Source: Marinicella rhabdoformis (GTDB taxonomy: Bacteria; Pseudomonadota; Gammaproteobacteria; Xanthomonadales; Marinicellaceae). From it: a stretch of 64,000 bases of DNA. This document shows, in pieces, positions 35,743 through 46,024 of this stretch (position 1 is the stretch's first letter; each line of letters opens with the position of its first letter). Location: assembly GCF_009671245.1 (NCBI RefSeq), contig NZ_VTFS01000001.1:372-64371 (forward strand), in the 5' to 3' direction. Under the pieces are notes generated by a model. The model was not told the DNA's origin and searched no databases. It saw only the letters and a list, made by a program, of their open reading frames with translations. The position numbers were made by a program, and so were the translations under genes.

Positions 35743-37488
35743 TCAATAATAAACAACCTGATTTTTACCCATCAATTTAGCCTGAAACAATGCCCGCTCT
35801 GCTTGGCCAATTAATTTCTCATAGGAATTCATCCCAGGTGCAGCTGATGTGAAGCCAAAACTGGCAGTCAATTTCATTTCATCATCTTGATAAATAAACT
35901 GTTGATTCATGATGTGCTCACGCATTAAATTTAGAAAAGATTTCATTTCATCTTGAGTGGCATTATATAAAACAAAGCAAAACTCCTCTCCTCCCGTACG
36001 CCCCATGAAAGCATTCTCTGGCAACATCGACTCACAACGCTTGACCAAGTCAATCAAAAAATAATCACCTGCGTGGTGCCCAATTTCATCATTCAAAACC
36101 CTAAAATCATCCAAATTCATTAGCCCGAATTGCACCTCCGTATGAACAACATCATTACGCTTAAAAACCTCGGCCAACTTTTTCTCAAACCCTTTTCTGT
36201 TTGATGTTTTGGTTAAATAATCTAAATGGGTTTCCAATTTGGCCCGATTTAACTTTGACCAAACCCGCCATAAAATTAAAAACAACAGTATTAATGAGAC
36301 CAAAAGTGAAATGATAAACATCAGTTGAAGGCGGTTTTGTTCATCCTTTAACTGTTCATTGTGCAGTAATACCGCATTTTGTTCGTTCAACAACCGAATG
36401 GTGTTTTCCTTTGCTCCCACAGCTTGAGCAACCATGGCATAGGCCATATTTTTTGATTTCAATTCAAACTGCTGGTTTTGTTCAATCTGACTTTTTTTAT
36501 TAAGCAACTCAAATGCAGCCTGATAGTTTCCTTCCTGGTCTAGCACATTGATTAATACATCCATCGCCGTTACTTTAAAAATCACATTTCCTAAGCTGGT
36601 ATATGACAATGCCAGTTTTGCATATTTTTTGGATCCAACATGGTCATCTAACAGATAAAAACCTTGGGCTAAAGTGGCATAATAAGCACTGCTTAAATAT
36701 GGGTAATTCAGCTCCAACACTTTGGACTCATTTGACAAATGATTGTCCAGTTTGGCTTTAACATCAATGGCCTGATATTCGTTATTAATGAATTTAAAAT
36801 AATGCCAAATGGTTTGTGAAAACTGAAGGTATAAATGCTCGTTGGCTTGTTCACAATGCATTGTAACTTCTTGCAACCTGTCTTCAGAACTGTATTGATA
36901 ATTTTTTTCTGACAACGCAATGTTCAAGCGATTAAACATGATACGACAAAGGTACTCTGGCGCGTTTTCAGCCAGGTGTTCAAGTGCTAACAATTTATCT
37001 TCGGCCGAGTTATATTGAGACAGATTAACCAAAACCATGGCAGCACCAGACAAATAATATTTTAAATATTCATCTGTCATTGTTAGCTCTCTGTGTAATT
37101 TTTCACCCCGCTGCAAAGACTCGAACGCCATGACATACTCGCTTGTTACCGAATAGACCAATGCATTTTGTACGTGACCGAATAGTTCAAAAGGAGAATT
37201 TGGACATTTTTTTATGACTTGTTTGTTTTGCTTCAGTGCCTGCGCAAACTCGCCCTTATAATATGGAATTTGAGCTGATAAAAAATCAAACAAACAGCTT
37301 TGCTCATCAGACATAGCTTCTTTATCTAACTTTAAACGCTCAATACCCGCAATAAATGAAGGTATATCAGAGGTTTTTATTTCATATAAGTGATTGAGTT
37401 GATTATCAACCACATTTGATGAGGCCGTACTGAAAGGGCCCATGATAATTACCAAAATAATGAGCTGTTTTAAAACGCAAGTCTTCAT
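35743..37488 (-). CDS. Diguanylate cyclase with periplasmic TPR-like sensor
   Basis: 581 residues. A signal/anchor segment at the N-terminus leads into about 350 residues of helical TPR-like repeats, then a transmembrane helix (LMFIISLLVSLILLFLILW) and a GGDEF domain whose active site reads RTGGEEF (GGEEF at 499-503). It should make cyclic di-GMP in the cytoplasm in response to an outside signal. The RxxD inhibitory site expected just upstream is missing, so product inhibition may be weak. It is convergent with roxA (two bases apart) and divergent from sucA. Confidence 0.9.
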   Translation of the reverse strand: MKTCVLKQLIILVIIMGPFSTASSNVVDNQLNHLYEIKTSDIPSFIAGIERLKLDKEAMSDEQSCLFDFLSAQIPYYKGEFAQALKQNKQVIKKCPNSPFELFGHVQNALVYSVTSEYVMAFESLQRGEKLHRELTMTDEYLKYYLSGAAMVLVNLSQYNSAEDKLLALEHLAENAPEYLCRIMFNRLNIALSEKNYQYSSEDRLQEVTMHCEQANEHLYLQFSQTIWHYFKFINNEYQAIDVKAKLDNHLSNESKVLELNYPYLSSAYYATLAQGFYLLDDHVGSKKYAKLALSYTSLGNVIFKVTAMDVLINVLDQEGNYQAAFELLNKKSQIEQNQQFELKSKNMAYAMVAQAVGAKENTIRLLNEQNAVLLHNEQLKDEQNRLQLMFIISLLVSLILLFLILWRVWSKLNRAKLETHLDYLTKTSNRKGFEKKLAEVFKRNDVVHTEVQFGLMNLDDFRVLNDEIGHHAGDYFLIDLVKRCESMLPENAFMGRTGGEEFCFVLYNATQDEMKSFLNLMREHIMNQQFIYQDDEMKLTASFGFTSAAPGMNSYEKLIGQAERALFQAKLMGKNQVVYY

Positions 37489-37689
37489 ATTATTTTACTG
37501 TGTATAATATTTAATTCCATTTAATTTTGTATGTGTGCAAAATGTCTTTAAGTATCTTACCACTTACAAGCGTTTTTCACTGTATCCAAAGGTGACTTTT
37601 TTATTTTTTTTACATTTTTTACCATGTAGGCTTTGACCCTGCTTTGGTTTGGGTATAATACGCGTTTCATATTAAAACTGAGAGCTCCT

Positions 37690-40521
37690 TTGAGTAGCTG
37701 GATTAAAGAAAAACACCAATCGGCCCCATTTTTTGGCGCCAATTCGGCTTGGTTGGAAAGTTACTACGACCAATACTTGGCAGACCCACAATCTGTGTCA
37801 CCTGAATTGCAAAAATTGTTCATTTCTTTTGAGCAAGGCCAAGGTGACGTCAGACACCTGCCAATCATAGAAAAATTTGAAATGGCAGGCCGTTTACCCG
37901 CGGGTGCAGCTGTCATTTCAGGCGATGCTGCGCACCAACATAAACAAGCTGCCGTATTGCGTTTGATCAATTCATACCGAGTCAGAGGTCATCAAAAAGC
38001 CAAACTGGATCCATTAAATTATTCTAAAAGACCTGATACTCCGGACTTAGAATTGAGTTTTCATGGTTTAACTGAACAAGACTTGTCAGCCAGTTTTGAT
38101 ACAGGGTCAATGGTTGCACCAGATCAAATGACTTTAAAAGACATCATCAACACGCTTGAAAATGTCTATTGTCAACACGTCGGTGTAGAGTACATGCACA
38201 TTGTTGACATCAAGAAACGAGAATGGTTACAGCAGCGTTTGGAAAAACACGCTGGTGAATTTCCATTCAGTGATGAAGACAAGAAAAACATGTTGCAAGA
38301 GCTGACACACGCCGAAGGCATGGAACGTTATTTGCACACTAAGTATGTTGGACAAAAACGCTTCTCTTTGGAAGGTGGTGATGCACTGATTCCGCAAATG
38401 ACTTTTTTGATTAAGCATTTGGGTGCCAAACAAACCAAAGAATTGGTCATTGGTATGGCACATCGCGGTCGTTTGAACATGTTGGTCAATGTATTGGGTA
38501 AATCACCTGGCGAATTGTTTGATGAATTCGATGGCGTTAAAGCCGATGAATTAGACAATGTGAACTCTGGTGATGTGAAATACCACAAAGGCTACTCTTC
38601 AGATGTACCTACTTCAGGTGGCGATGTCCACTTGGCTTTGGCGTTCAATCCATCACATTTAGAAATCATCAACCCTGTGGTTTTGGGTTCTGCACGAGCG
38701 CGTCAAGTTCGCCGTAATGACAGCAATAAAAATGCCGTGGTGCCTCTGTTGATTCATGGCGATGCCGCCTTTGAAGGACAAGGTGTCATCATGGAATGTT
38801 TTAACATGGCGATGGTTGAAGGTTATGATGTTGGCGGTACGATTCACATCGTTATCAATAACCAAATTGGTTTTACAACAACTCATGCCTTGGATAAAAA
38901 AGCCGACCTGTACTGTACTGAAGTGGCCAAAATGGTTCAAGCACCGATATTCCATGTCAATGGCGATGATCCAGAAGCCGTTGTCTTTGCGACTAACTTA
39001 GCAGCAGATTATAGACAGGCCTTTGGACAAGACGTAGTTGTTGACCTCGTGTGTTACCGTAAACATGGACACAACGAAGCCGACGAACCATCTGCCACTC
39101 AGCCCCACATGTATAAATTGGTCAAAGCGCACAAATCACCACGTGAATTGTATGCTGACCAATTAGCACAGGCAGGCGTTGTCACAGCCGATTATGCGCG
39201 CAACTTAGTTGACGCTTACCGCGACAAAATGGATAACAAGGAAGGCATTGTTGAATTTGGCCCGACTCATAATAACGACAAATATGCCGTCGACTGGGCA
39301 GACCACATAGATGGCGATTTATCAGAGCAAGTTGACACCAACATCACTCCAGAAAACTTCAAAAGATATGCCGAAGTCATCACAAGCTTGCCTGCGGAAT
39401 TAAAACCCCATCCAAGGGTCAATAAAATCAACCAAGATCGCATCAAAATGATGAATGGTGAACAGCCATTGGACTGGGGCTTTGCTGAAACCATGGCCTA
39501 TGCTGGCATTCTTGATGAAGGACACCAAATTCGCATTGATGGACAAGATTCTCAACGCGGCACCTTTTTCCACAGGCATGCTGTTGTACATAATGTAGAT
39601 GTCAATGACAACTACACACCATTAGAAGCTTTGCAAAAAGACGGCAATAAAATCGACATCATTAACTCAGTTCTTTCAGAAGAAGCTGTTCTGGGTTTTG
39701 AATATGGTTACGCCACATCTGAACCCAATGCGTTGGTCATTTGGGAAGCACAGTTTGGTGACTTTGCCAACGGTGCTCAGGTCGTGATTGATCAATTCAT
39801 TTCTTCAGGTGAAGCCAAATGGGGTCGCTTGAGTGGCTTGGTGATGTTTTTACCTCACGGCTTTGAAGGCCAAGGACCTGAACATTCATCAGCACGGTTA
39901 GAACGCTATTTACAATTATGTGCCGTCAACAACATGCAAGTGTGCATGCCATCGACACCTGCACAAACGTTCCACATGATTCGCAGACAAATGTTGCGTA
40001 AAGCACGCAAGCCATTGATTGTCATGACACCTAAGAGCTTGTTACGTCACAAAATGGCCACGTCTAAAATGGAACAATTAACGCAAGGCGGCTTTCAAAA
40101 AGTCATACCAGATCGTCGCTGTGATGCCAAAGACGTTGAACGTGTGATCTTTTGTTCGGGCAAAGTATATTACGACTTAATTGAACAACTAGACAAAGAA
40201 GGCGTCAAAAATGTGGCTGTCAGCCGTGTTGAACAACTGTACCCCTTCCCAAGAACAGACTTGAAAAACGTATTAGATAACTACAGTAACATTAAAGATG
40301 TGATTTGGTGCCAAGAAGAGCCTATTAACCAAGGTGCTTGGTTCCAAATCAGACACCACTTACAACATTGTATTGACAACCGATTCCCACTGCATTTTGC
40401 AGGCAGAAAAGGCTCGCCCTCACCTGCTGTGGGCGCATTAAAAGTACACATGAAAGAACAACAACAATTGATTTTAGATGCCATCCATGGGGAACATGGT
40501 TCGGCAATAGACGCGGAGTAA
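37690..40521 (+). CDS. sucA: 2-oxoglutarate dehydrogenase E1 component
   Basis: 943 residues from TTG 37690 ([15 protein letters not shown]); an upstream ATG-type start at 37633 would add residues not typical of the family. It is the thiamine-diphosphate decarboxylase subunit of the TCA complex. Visible motifs are the TPP-binding [10 protein letters not shown] and [14 protein letters not shown], and the catalytic-loop [12 protein letters not shown]. It is the first gene of sucA-sucB-lpdA. The 200-base gap to the divergent diguanylate cyclase contains T-runs but no clear operator. Confidence 0.95.
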   Translation: MSSWIKEKHQSAPFFGANSAWLESYYDQYLADPQSVSPELQKLFISFEQGQGDVRHLPIIEKFEMAGRLPAGAAVISGDAAHQHKQAAVLRLINSYRVRGHQKAKLDPLNYSKRPDTPDLELSFHGLTEQDLSASFDTGSMVAPDQMTLKDIINTLENVYCQHVGVEYMHIVDIKKREWLQQRLEKHAGEFPFSDEDKKNMLQELTHAEGMERYLHTKYVGQKRFSLEGGDALIPQMTFLIKHLGAKQTKELVIGMAHRGRLNMLVNVLGKSPGELFDEFDGVKADELDNVNSGDVKYHKGYSSDVPTSGGDVHLALAFNPSHLEIINPVVLGSARARQVRRNDSNKNAVVPLLIHGDAAFEGQGVIMECFNMAMVEGYDVGGTIHIVINNQIGFTTTHALDKKADLYCTEVAKMVQAPIFHVNGDDPEAVVFATNLAADYRQAFGQDVVVDLVCYRKHGHNEADEPSATQPHMYKLVKAHKSPRELYADQLAQAGVVTADYARNLVDAYRDKMDNKEGIVEFGPTHNNDKYAVDWADHIDGDLSEQVDTNITPENFKRYAEVITSLPAELKPHPRVNKINQDRIKMMNGEQPLDWGFAETMAYAGILDEGHQIRIDGQDSQRGTFFHRHAVVHNVDVNDNYTPLEALQKDGNKIDIINSVLSEEAVLGFEYGYATSEPNALVIWEAQFGDFANGAQVVIDQFISSGEAKWGRLSGLVMFLPHGFEGQGPEHSSARLERYLQLCAVNNMQVCMPSTPAQTFHMIRRQMLRKARKPLIVMTPKSLLRHKMATSKMEQLTQGGFQKVIPDRRCDAKDVERVIFCSGKVYYDLIEQLDKEGVKNVAVSRVEQLYPFPRTDLKNVLDNYSNIKDVIWCQEEPINQGAWFQIRHHLQHCIDNRFPLHFAGRKGSPSPAVGALKVHMKEQQQLILDAIHGEHGSAIDAE

Positions 40522-40528
40522 TTATAGT

Positions 40529-41713
40529 ATGAGCATTGAAGTTAAAGTCCCGGTTTTACCTGAATCGGTAAGCGATGCAATCGTAGCCACATGGCACAAA
40601 CAACCTGGTGATTTCGTCCGCCGTGACGAAAACTTGGTGGACTTAGAAACCGACAAAGTGGTTTTGGAAGTGCCTGCTCCAGCCGATGGCGTATTAAAGT
40701 CTATCTCTGCCGAATCTGGTGATGTGGTAGAAGGCAGTCAAGTATTGGCAATAGTTGAAGCAGGCGAAGTGCCTGCTGAAAGCAAAGCTGAATCCGTAGC
40801 TCCTGCTGCAACAAGCACACCTGCGGCAAACAGCAAACCTGCTGAAAGCGCTGCTGCGCCAGCCGCCGCTACTCCACAAGGAATCACCACAGGATCTGCG
40901 GGGCCTGCTGCACGTAAAATGATGCATGAAAATAACATCGATGCATCGCAAGTTTCAGGTTCGGGTCGTGGAGGTCGCATCACCAAACCAGACGTTCAAT
41001 CTGTGGCCAACATGCCAATGGAAGAGCGTGTACCTATGAGCCGTTTGCGTCAAAAAATTGCTGACCGCATGATTGAAGCCCAATCAACTGCTGCCATGTT
41101 AACTTCATTCAATGAAGTGGACTTGAAAGCCGTGATGGACATCCGCAAAAAATACAAAGAAGAATTCATCAATAAGCACGGCATTAAGCTGGGCTTGATG
41201 TCGTTCTTTGTTAAAGCAGCCACTGAAGCTTTGAAAAAATTCCCTATTATCAATGCCTCAGTTGAAGGCACTGATGTGGTTTACCATAAACAACAAAACA
41301 TCGGTATCGCTGTGGCAACAGATCGTGGTTTGGTTGTTCCAGTATTGAAAAACACCGACGCCATGGGCTTGGCTGACATTGATGCAGGCATCCGTGATTA
41401 TGCAGTCGCTGGTAATGCAGGTAAATTAGCGATGGAAGACTTACAAGGTGGCACATTTACCATCACCAATGGTGGATCTTTTGGCTCTTTGATGTCTACA
41501 CCTATTTTGAACATGCCACAAAGCGCTATTTTGGGCATGCACACCATCAAAGAACGTCCAGTCGTCGTTAATGGTGACATAGTAGTTCGTCCTATGATGT
41601 ATTTGGCCTTGACCTATGATCACAGAATCATTGACGGTAAAGATGCTGTACAATTTTTAGTTCAAGTGAAAGAGTCTTTGGAAGACCCTGCACGCTTGTT
41701 ATTAAACATATAA
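40529..41713 (+). CDS. sucB: Dihydrolipoyllysine succinyltransferase (E2)
   Basis: 394 residues. Lipoyl domain with the modified Lys43 ([11 protein letters not shown]), an Ala/Pro/Ser linker, a peripheral subunit-binding domain ([20 protein letters not shown]) and the catalytic domain ending in [17 protein letters not shown], with the active-site His and Asp. It transfers succinyl groups to CoA in the 2-oxoglutarate dehydrogenase complex. It starts seven bases after sucA with a GGAG Shine-Dalgarno. Confidence 0.96.
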   Translation: MSIEVKVPVLPESVSDAIVATWHKQPGDFVRRDENLVDLETDKVVLEVPAPADGVLKSISAESGDVVEGSQVLAIVEAGEVPAESKAESVAPAATSTPAANSKPAESAAAPAAATPQGITTGSAGPAARKMMHENNIDASQVSGSGRGGRITKPDVQSVANMPMEERVPMSRLRQKIADRMIEAQSTAAMLTSFNEVDLKAVMDIRKKYKEEFINKHGIKLGLMSFFVKAATEALKKFPIINASVEGTDVVYHKQQNIGIAVATDRGLVVPVLKNTDAMGLADIDAGIRDYAVAGNAGKLAMEDLQGGTFTITNGGSFGSLMSTPILNMPQSAILGMHTIKERPVVVNGDIVVRPMMYLALTYDHRIIDGKDAVQFLVQVKESLEDPARLLLNI

Positions 41714-41723
41714 GGAGCTTATC

Positions 41724-43145
41724 ATGACAACACAATATGACGTGGTAGTAATCGGTGGTGGACCAGCTGGCTATGTGGCAGCTATTCGCGCTGCTCAAAT
41801 GGGCTTCAATACATTATGTGTTGATCGCTTTAAAGGCAAAGACGGTAAATATGCCTTGGGTGGTACCTGTTTGAATGTGGGCTGTATTCCATCAAAAGCC
41901 TTATTGGATTCATCAAAGCACTTTGATCACATGACACACAGTTACGATGTGCATGGCATCAGCTTTGAAAACCCAAAAATGGACGTGGCAACCATGATTG
42001 CCCGCAAAGACAAAATTGTTAAACAATTAACGGGTGGCATTGCTCAATTATTCAAAGCCAATAAAGTTAAATACATAGCGGGCTCTGGTAAGCTGTTGAA
42101 AGACCGTCAAGTTGAAATCACCAACGACGATGGAACGCAAGTCGTTCAAGCCAACCATGTGATTTTAGCCTCAGGCTCTGTGCCCATCTCAATTCCAAAC
42201 GTAGAAATCGACAACGAACACATCGTTGACAATTCAGGCGCACTAGACATCAATGCCGTACCCGAAAGATTAGGTGTGATTGGTGGCGGTGTGATTGGAC
42301 TTGAATTAGGCAGTGTTTGGAACCGCCTGGGTTCTGAAGTTAAAGTCTTCGAAGCCATGGACACATTCTTAGCTGCTTGTGACCAAGGCATGGCCAAAAT
42401 GGCAGCCAGAACATTCAAGAAACAAGGATTGGACATTCACTTGTCTACCTTTGTTAAATCAGCCACCATCAAAGACGGTAAAGTTAAAGTGGTCTCTGAA
42501 AAGAACGGCGAACAAGTCACTGAAACATTTGATAAGTTATTGGTCGCTGTCGGCCGTAAAGCTGAAACGGAAGGCTTATTGGCGGACGATTGTGGTGTGA
42601 CATTAACCGACCGTGGTCAAATTGACGTCAATGACGACTGTCAAACTTCTGTACCAAACGTTTGGGCCATTGGTGATGCCGTACGCGGCCCCATGCTGGC
42701 ACACAAGGGTTCTGAAGAAGGTTCTGCTGTTGCTGAACGCATCGCAGGACAACATGGGCATGTAGACTTCAACACCGTTCCTTTTGTTATTTACACTGAG
42801 CCTGAGTTGGCATGGGTTGGTAAAACAGAAGAACAATTGAAAGAAGCTGGCGTTGCCTACAAAGTCGGTACATTCCCAATGGCGGCCAATGGCCGTGCCT
42901 TGGCCATGAATGAGCCTACAGGTATGGTTAAATTGTTGGCTGACGAAGAAACCGATGAATTATTGGGCGCACACATCTATTCTGCCAATGCAGCAGACTT
43001 GTTGTCTGAATGTGTGGTTACCATGGAATTCAAAGGTTGTGCTGAAGACTTGTCTCGCATCATCCACGCGCATCCTACGCTTTCTGAAGCTGTATTTGAA
43101 GCAGCGATGAACGTTGACAAACGCGCCATTCATAAAGCAAATTAA
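41724..43145 (+). CDS. lpdA: Dihydrolipoyl dehydrogenase (E3)
   Basis: 473 residues. FAD-binding GGGPAGYVAAIRAAQ, the redox disulfide GGTCLNVGCIPSKALL, NAD-binding IGGGVIGLELGSVW, and the His-Glu pair in HAHPTLSEAVFEA. It reoxidises lipoyl groups for 2-oxoglutarate dehydrogenase and possibly for other complexes. It is ten bases after sucB with an AAGGAG Shine-Dalgarno and followed by a terminator, so the three-gene operon ends here. Confidence 0.96.
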   Translation: MTTQYDVVVIGGGPAGYVAAIRAAQMGFNTLCVDRFKGKDGKYALGGTCLNVGCIPSKALLDSSKHFDHMTHSYDVHGISFENPKMDVATMIARKDKIVKQLTGGIAQLFKANKVKYIAGSGKLLKDRQVEITNDDGTQVVQANHVILASGSVPISIPNVEIDNEHIVDNSGALDINAVPERLGVIGGGVIGLELGSVWNRLGSEVKVFEAMDTFLAACDQGMAKMAARTFKKQGLDIHLSTFVKSATIKDGKVKVVSEKNGEQVTETFDKLLVAVGRKAETEGLLADDCGVTLTDRGQIDVNDDCQTSVPNVWAIGDAVRGPMLAHKGSEEGSAVAERIAGQHGHVDFNTVPFVIYTEPELAWVGKTEEQLKEAGVAYKVGTFPMAANGRALAMNEPTGMVKLLADEETDELLGAHIYSANAADLLSECVVTMEFKGCAEDLSRIIHAHPTLSEAVFEAAMNVDKRAIHKAN

Positions 43146-43155
43146 AAGTAAAACT

Positions 43156-43189
43156 TTCAGAGGCACCCAAGGGTGTCTCTGAATTTTTT
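43156..43189 (+). terminator. Terminator of sucA-sucB-lpdA
   Basis: TTCAGAGGCACCC pairs with GGGTGTCTCTGAA (one G-U pair), followed by TTTTTT. It lies just after the lpdA stop. Confidence 0.92.
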
Positions 43190-43264
43190 AAATGTTTTGC
43201 TGGTCAGGTGAACTTTAAGCAATGACTGCAGTCTTTTGTTTTATAATATTTTAAATAATTATTC

Positions 43265-43663
43265 ATGGGCAACAAGTTAACAACACAACACTGGATTTTA
43301 CAGCTTTTGGCTGTTGTGCTGTTGTTCACGCAAACCGTTTTATTGGCCAACGAATCTTCAGAGCTCACCACGCCTGCTCAATCCACTGAAACAGAACAGC
43401 ATGAGCATGTTGATCAACACCATGACGAACACCAGTTATCATCAACTTTGAGCGAACTGTCATTGGATGAAGACAAATGCAATGACACCCAAACCTCCTG
43501 CGATAATTGTCATCACTGTCATGGCAGCCACGTCAGTTTGATGCTCACGTTATCAGACACACTGAAAATTGAACCTTCCGCTCCCTATTTCTTATCCCCA
43601 AGCCCTACCATCAATAAAATAAGGGAAGGCATAGACCGCCCCCCTATTCACTTTTACCTGTAA
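43265..43663 (+). CDS. Small secreted His/Cys protein heading the Czc operon
   Basis: 132 residues. A hydrophobic signal segment (WILQLLAVVLLFTQTVLLA) is followed by a His/Glu-rich stretch (QHEHVDQHHDEHQ) and a Cys/His knuckle CDNCHHCHGSH (Cys79, 82 and 85), ending with IDRPPIHFYL. The layout resembles CzcI-type/DUF2946 proteins that precede czcCBA operons, so periplasmic metal binding or sensing is likely. A TATAAT box lies at 43242-43247, and the gene has no clear Shine-Dalgarno. Confidence 0.65.
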   Translation: MGNKLTTQHWILQLLAVVLLFTQTVLLANESSELTTPAQSTETEQHEHVDQHHDEHQLSSTLSELSLDEDKCNDTQTSCDNCHHCHGSHVSLMLTLSDTLKIEPSAPYFLSPSPTINKIREGIDRPPIHFYL

Positions 43664-43764
43664 GTCCCCAAAACCAAAATATTTAACTCGGCTTTAGCAG
43701 TCAGTTCGTACATCCGCTTATTTTGCATGAATTGATTTGAAGTCAACAAACAGGTAATTAAAAA

Positions 43765-45089
43765 ATGAAACAACAAATAAAGGCGGTCATTCCAGTGACT
43801 CGCAATTGTATGCACACACTTATATTGAGCATCATGCTGTTTTCTTTGGTGTGTGTGGCATCAGCAGAAGGCTCCGAAACCACCTACAGTCCCAGTAAAA
43901 ACGGTCAGTTGCTTTCTTTAAGTGAAACTCTGAAACGTATTTTACAAAACAACCCAGAACTAAAAGGCTTTGAGTTTTTAAAAAAACAATGGCAGGGTCA
44001 AAAGGAAACTGCTGAACTTAAACCGGAGCTTAGGCTTAACATTGGCGCAGACAATGTCTTTGGCACAACACCATATACAGGCATATCTCAATCTGAATTT
44101 TCTTTGTCATTAAGTTCTGTTATTGAAACCGGAAAAAAAGATATTGGCGCAGCCAGCAGTTTGAACAACAAATTCAAATCAGTGAATTCGGTCAGCAATT
44201 GGCCACTTTAGATGTACTGGCCAACGCAACACAAAACCACATCACACTGATTTCAATACAATCTCATATCAAACTGTCAGAAGCCGAACAACAATGGGCA
44301 GAAAAAAACCTAGAAATGACGCAGTCTCGTTTCAAAAAAGGGGTGGCATTTAAAGCAGAAGTGTTTCAAGCCAAAGCGACCTTAAAACAAACAGAACTCA
44401 AACAACAGCGTTTAAAAAACCAACAAAAACACTGGCAATTGAAATTAGCCAACTTATGGGGAAGTTCTGTTGCTGACTTCGAGACTGTAACAGGCGACTT
44501 AATGCACTTCAATCAGCAACTTTCATTGGATGTTTTGTTAATGAACTTAAAAAAATCACCGTATATTCAACGATTTACAGCAGAAACCAGACTCCAAGAA
44601 ATCACTCGCCAACAAATCCAAGCCTCATCAAAAAGCGATTTTAACTGGGAATTAGGCATCAACCGCATACAAGAAACGCAAGACACCGCGATAATTGCTG
44701 GGTTTTCCATGCCACTGTTCAAGCAGCAAAGAAACCATGGCGTATTGTCAGCCAATGCAGCCAAAACAGCTCAAATCAATATGCAACAACAACAGCAAAA
44801 GCTGAAGCTTGAAACACAGCTCCGACAAGCTTTTCAAAACATAAACGCCACAATGTCAGAAACCAAAACATTGAAAAATGAAGTGATTCCATGGCTTAAA
44901 AAAGCCCACCAAGAAACACTGAAAGCGTACCAATTAGGACGCTACAGTTACCAAGAATTGCTCACAGTTCAAAAACAAGTATTCGACGCAGAGCGCCAAT
45001 TAATCGATACCGCTGCGGCAACACACAGACACGAAACCATCATAGAACAACTGAGTGGACAATCACTCAACAACAGGAATGCCCCATGA
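43765..45089 (+). pseudogene. czcC: CzcC-like outer-membrane efflux protein, frame broken at A7
   Basis: TolC-family protein in two frames. The first part (43765-44211) has a signal segment and LSETLKRILQNNPELKGF; the second, reaching 45089, has the coiled-coil barrel helices. The break is at GGA-AAA-AAA (44131-44139): a -1 shift or one added A gives ETGKKRYWRSQQFEQQIQ and full continuity over about 440 residues. A-AAA-AAA is a known slippery heptamer, so the product may still be made by slippage. Otherwise this is a mutation or a homopolymer error. It overlaps czcB by four bases. Confidence 0.85.
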
Positions 45090-46012
45090 AATCAAACATA
45101 ATAAAACCCGTGACTTTAACCGTTTTTCTTATCTTCAACATGTGTTTTCAATCGGCATTTGCATCAGAAGGTCACGACGATCATGGTCACCATGGACATG
45201 ATGAAGAAAAAGCAACCACCATCAACAGTGAAGTAAGCAAAAAGCAAAATTTGCAAACGGCACTGGCTTCGGCTGGAACCATAGAGCAAAAACTCAAAGT
45301 GTATGGCAGATTACAAGCAGCGCCTGAACACATGGCCGACGTCTATGCCCGCTTTCCAGGTGTGGTTAAAAAAATGACTGCCAATATTGGTGACGTGGTT
45401 AAAAAAGGCCAGACATTAGCAGTTATTGAATCTGACAACAGCTTACAAACGTATAACATAACCGCACCGATAGATGGCATGGTGCAACACCGCTACTTAA
45501 ACCCTGGTGAAGTCACCGCAGACCGAATTTTATTCAAATTATTGGACAGCCAATCTTTGTGGGCTGAATTGAAAGTCTTTCATCAGCAAAGAAAACAAGT
45601 CCGTGCACAACAAAAAGTCAGCTTGCTTGATAACAATGAAAAAATTGTCAGTACAATTCACCACATGATTCCAGGGCCTGAAAATGAGCCTTATCTACTG
45701 GCACGGGTCCCCTTTGACAACAGCAACAAGCAACACACGCCGGGAGACTTGATCAGTGCCGACATCACGGTTTTTGAAAGTACAGTTGATGTACGCGTTG
45801 AAAATAAAGCCATTCAATACATGGAAGGCCAAGCCATTATTTTTATTCAAAAAGGCGATGAATACACAGCTCAATCAGTGACTCTTGGGGTAAGTGATGA
45901 TGATTATACAGCCATCACATCAGGGCTGATGGCAGGACAAAGCTATGTCACTGACAACAGCTATTTAATCAAAGCCGACATAGAAAAGTCTGCGGCCGCT
46001 CATGTTCATTGA
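45086..46012 (+). CDS. czcB: Czc-type RND periplasmic adaptor
   Basis: 308 residues. Signal peptide ending near FASEG, then a His/Asp stretch (EGHDDHGHHGHDEE, residues 28-41) suited to metal binding, a lipoyl-like hairpin domain split over GVVKKMTANIGDVVKKGQTL and ITAPIDGMVQHRYLNPGE, a beta-barrel and a membrane-proximal domain. It joins the RND pump to the TolC-like channel. ATG overlaps the czcC stop (ATGA), and czcA follows after 12 bases. Confidence 0.9.
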   Translation: MKSNIIKPVTLTVFLIFNMCFQSAFASEGHDDHGHHGHDEEKATTINSEVSKKQNLQTALASAGTIEQKLKVYGRLQAAPEHMADVYARFPGVVKKMTANIGDVVKKGQTLAVIESDNSLQTYNITAPIDGMVQHRYLNPGEVTADRILFKLLDSQSLWAELKVFHQQRKQVRAQQKVSLLDNNEKIVSTIHHMIPGPENEPYLLARVPFDNSNKQHTPGDLISADITVFESTVDVRVENKAIQYMEGQAIIFIQKGDEYTAQSVTLGVSDDDYTAITSGLMAGQSYVTDNSYLIKADIEKSAAAHVH

Positions 46013-46024
46013 TGGGGAGATAAC

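Noticed and set aside
37595-37625. T-rich run before sucA as a terminator
   Set aside because: No GC-rich stem precedes it.
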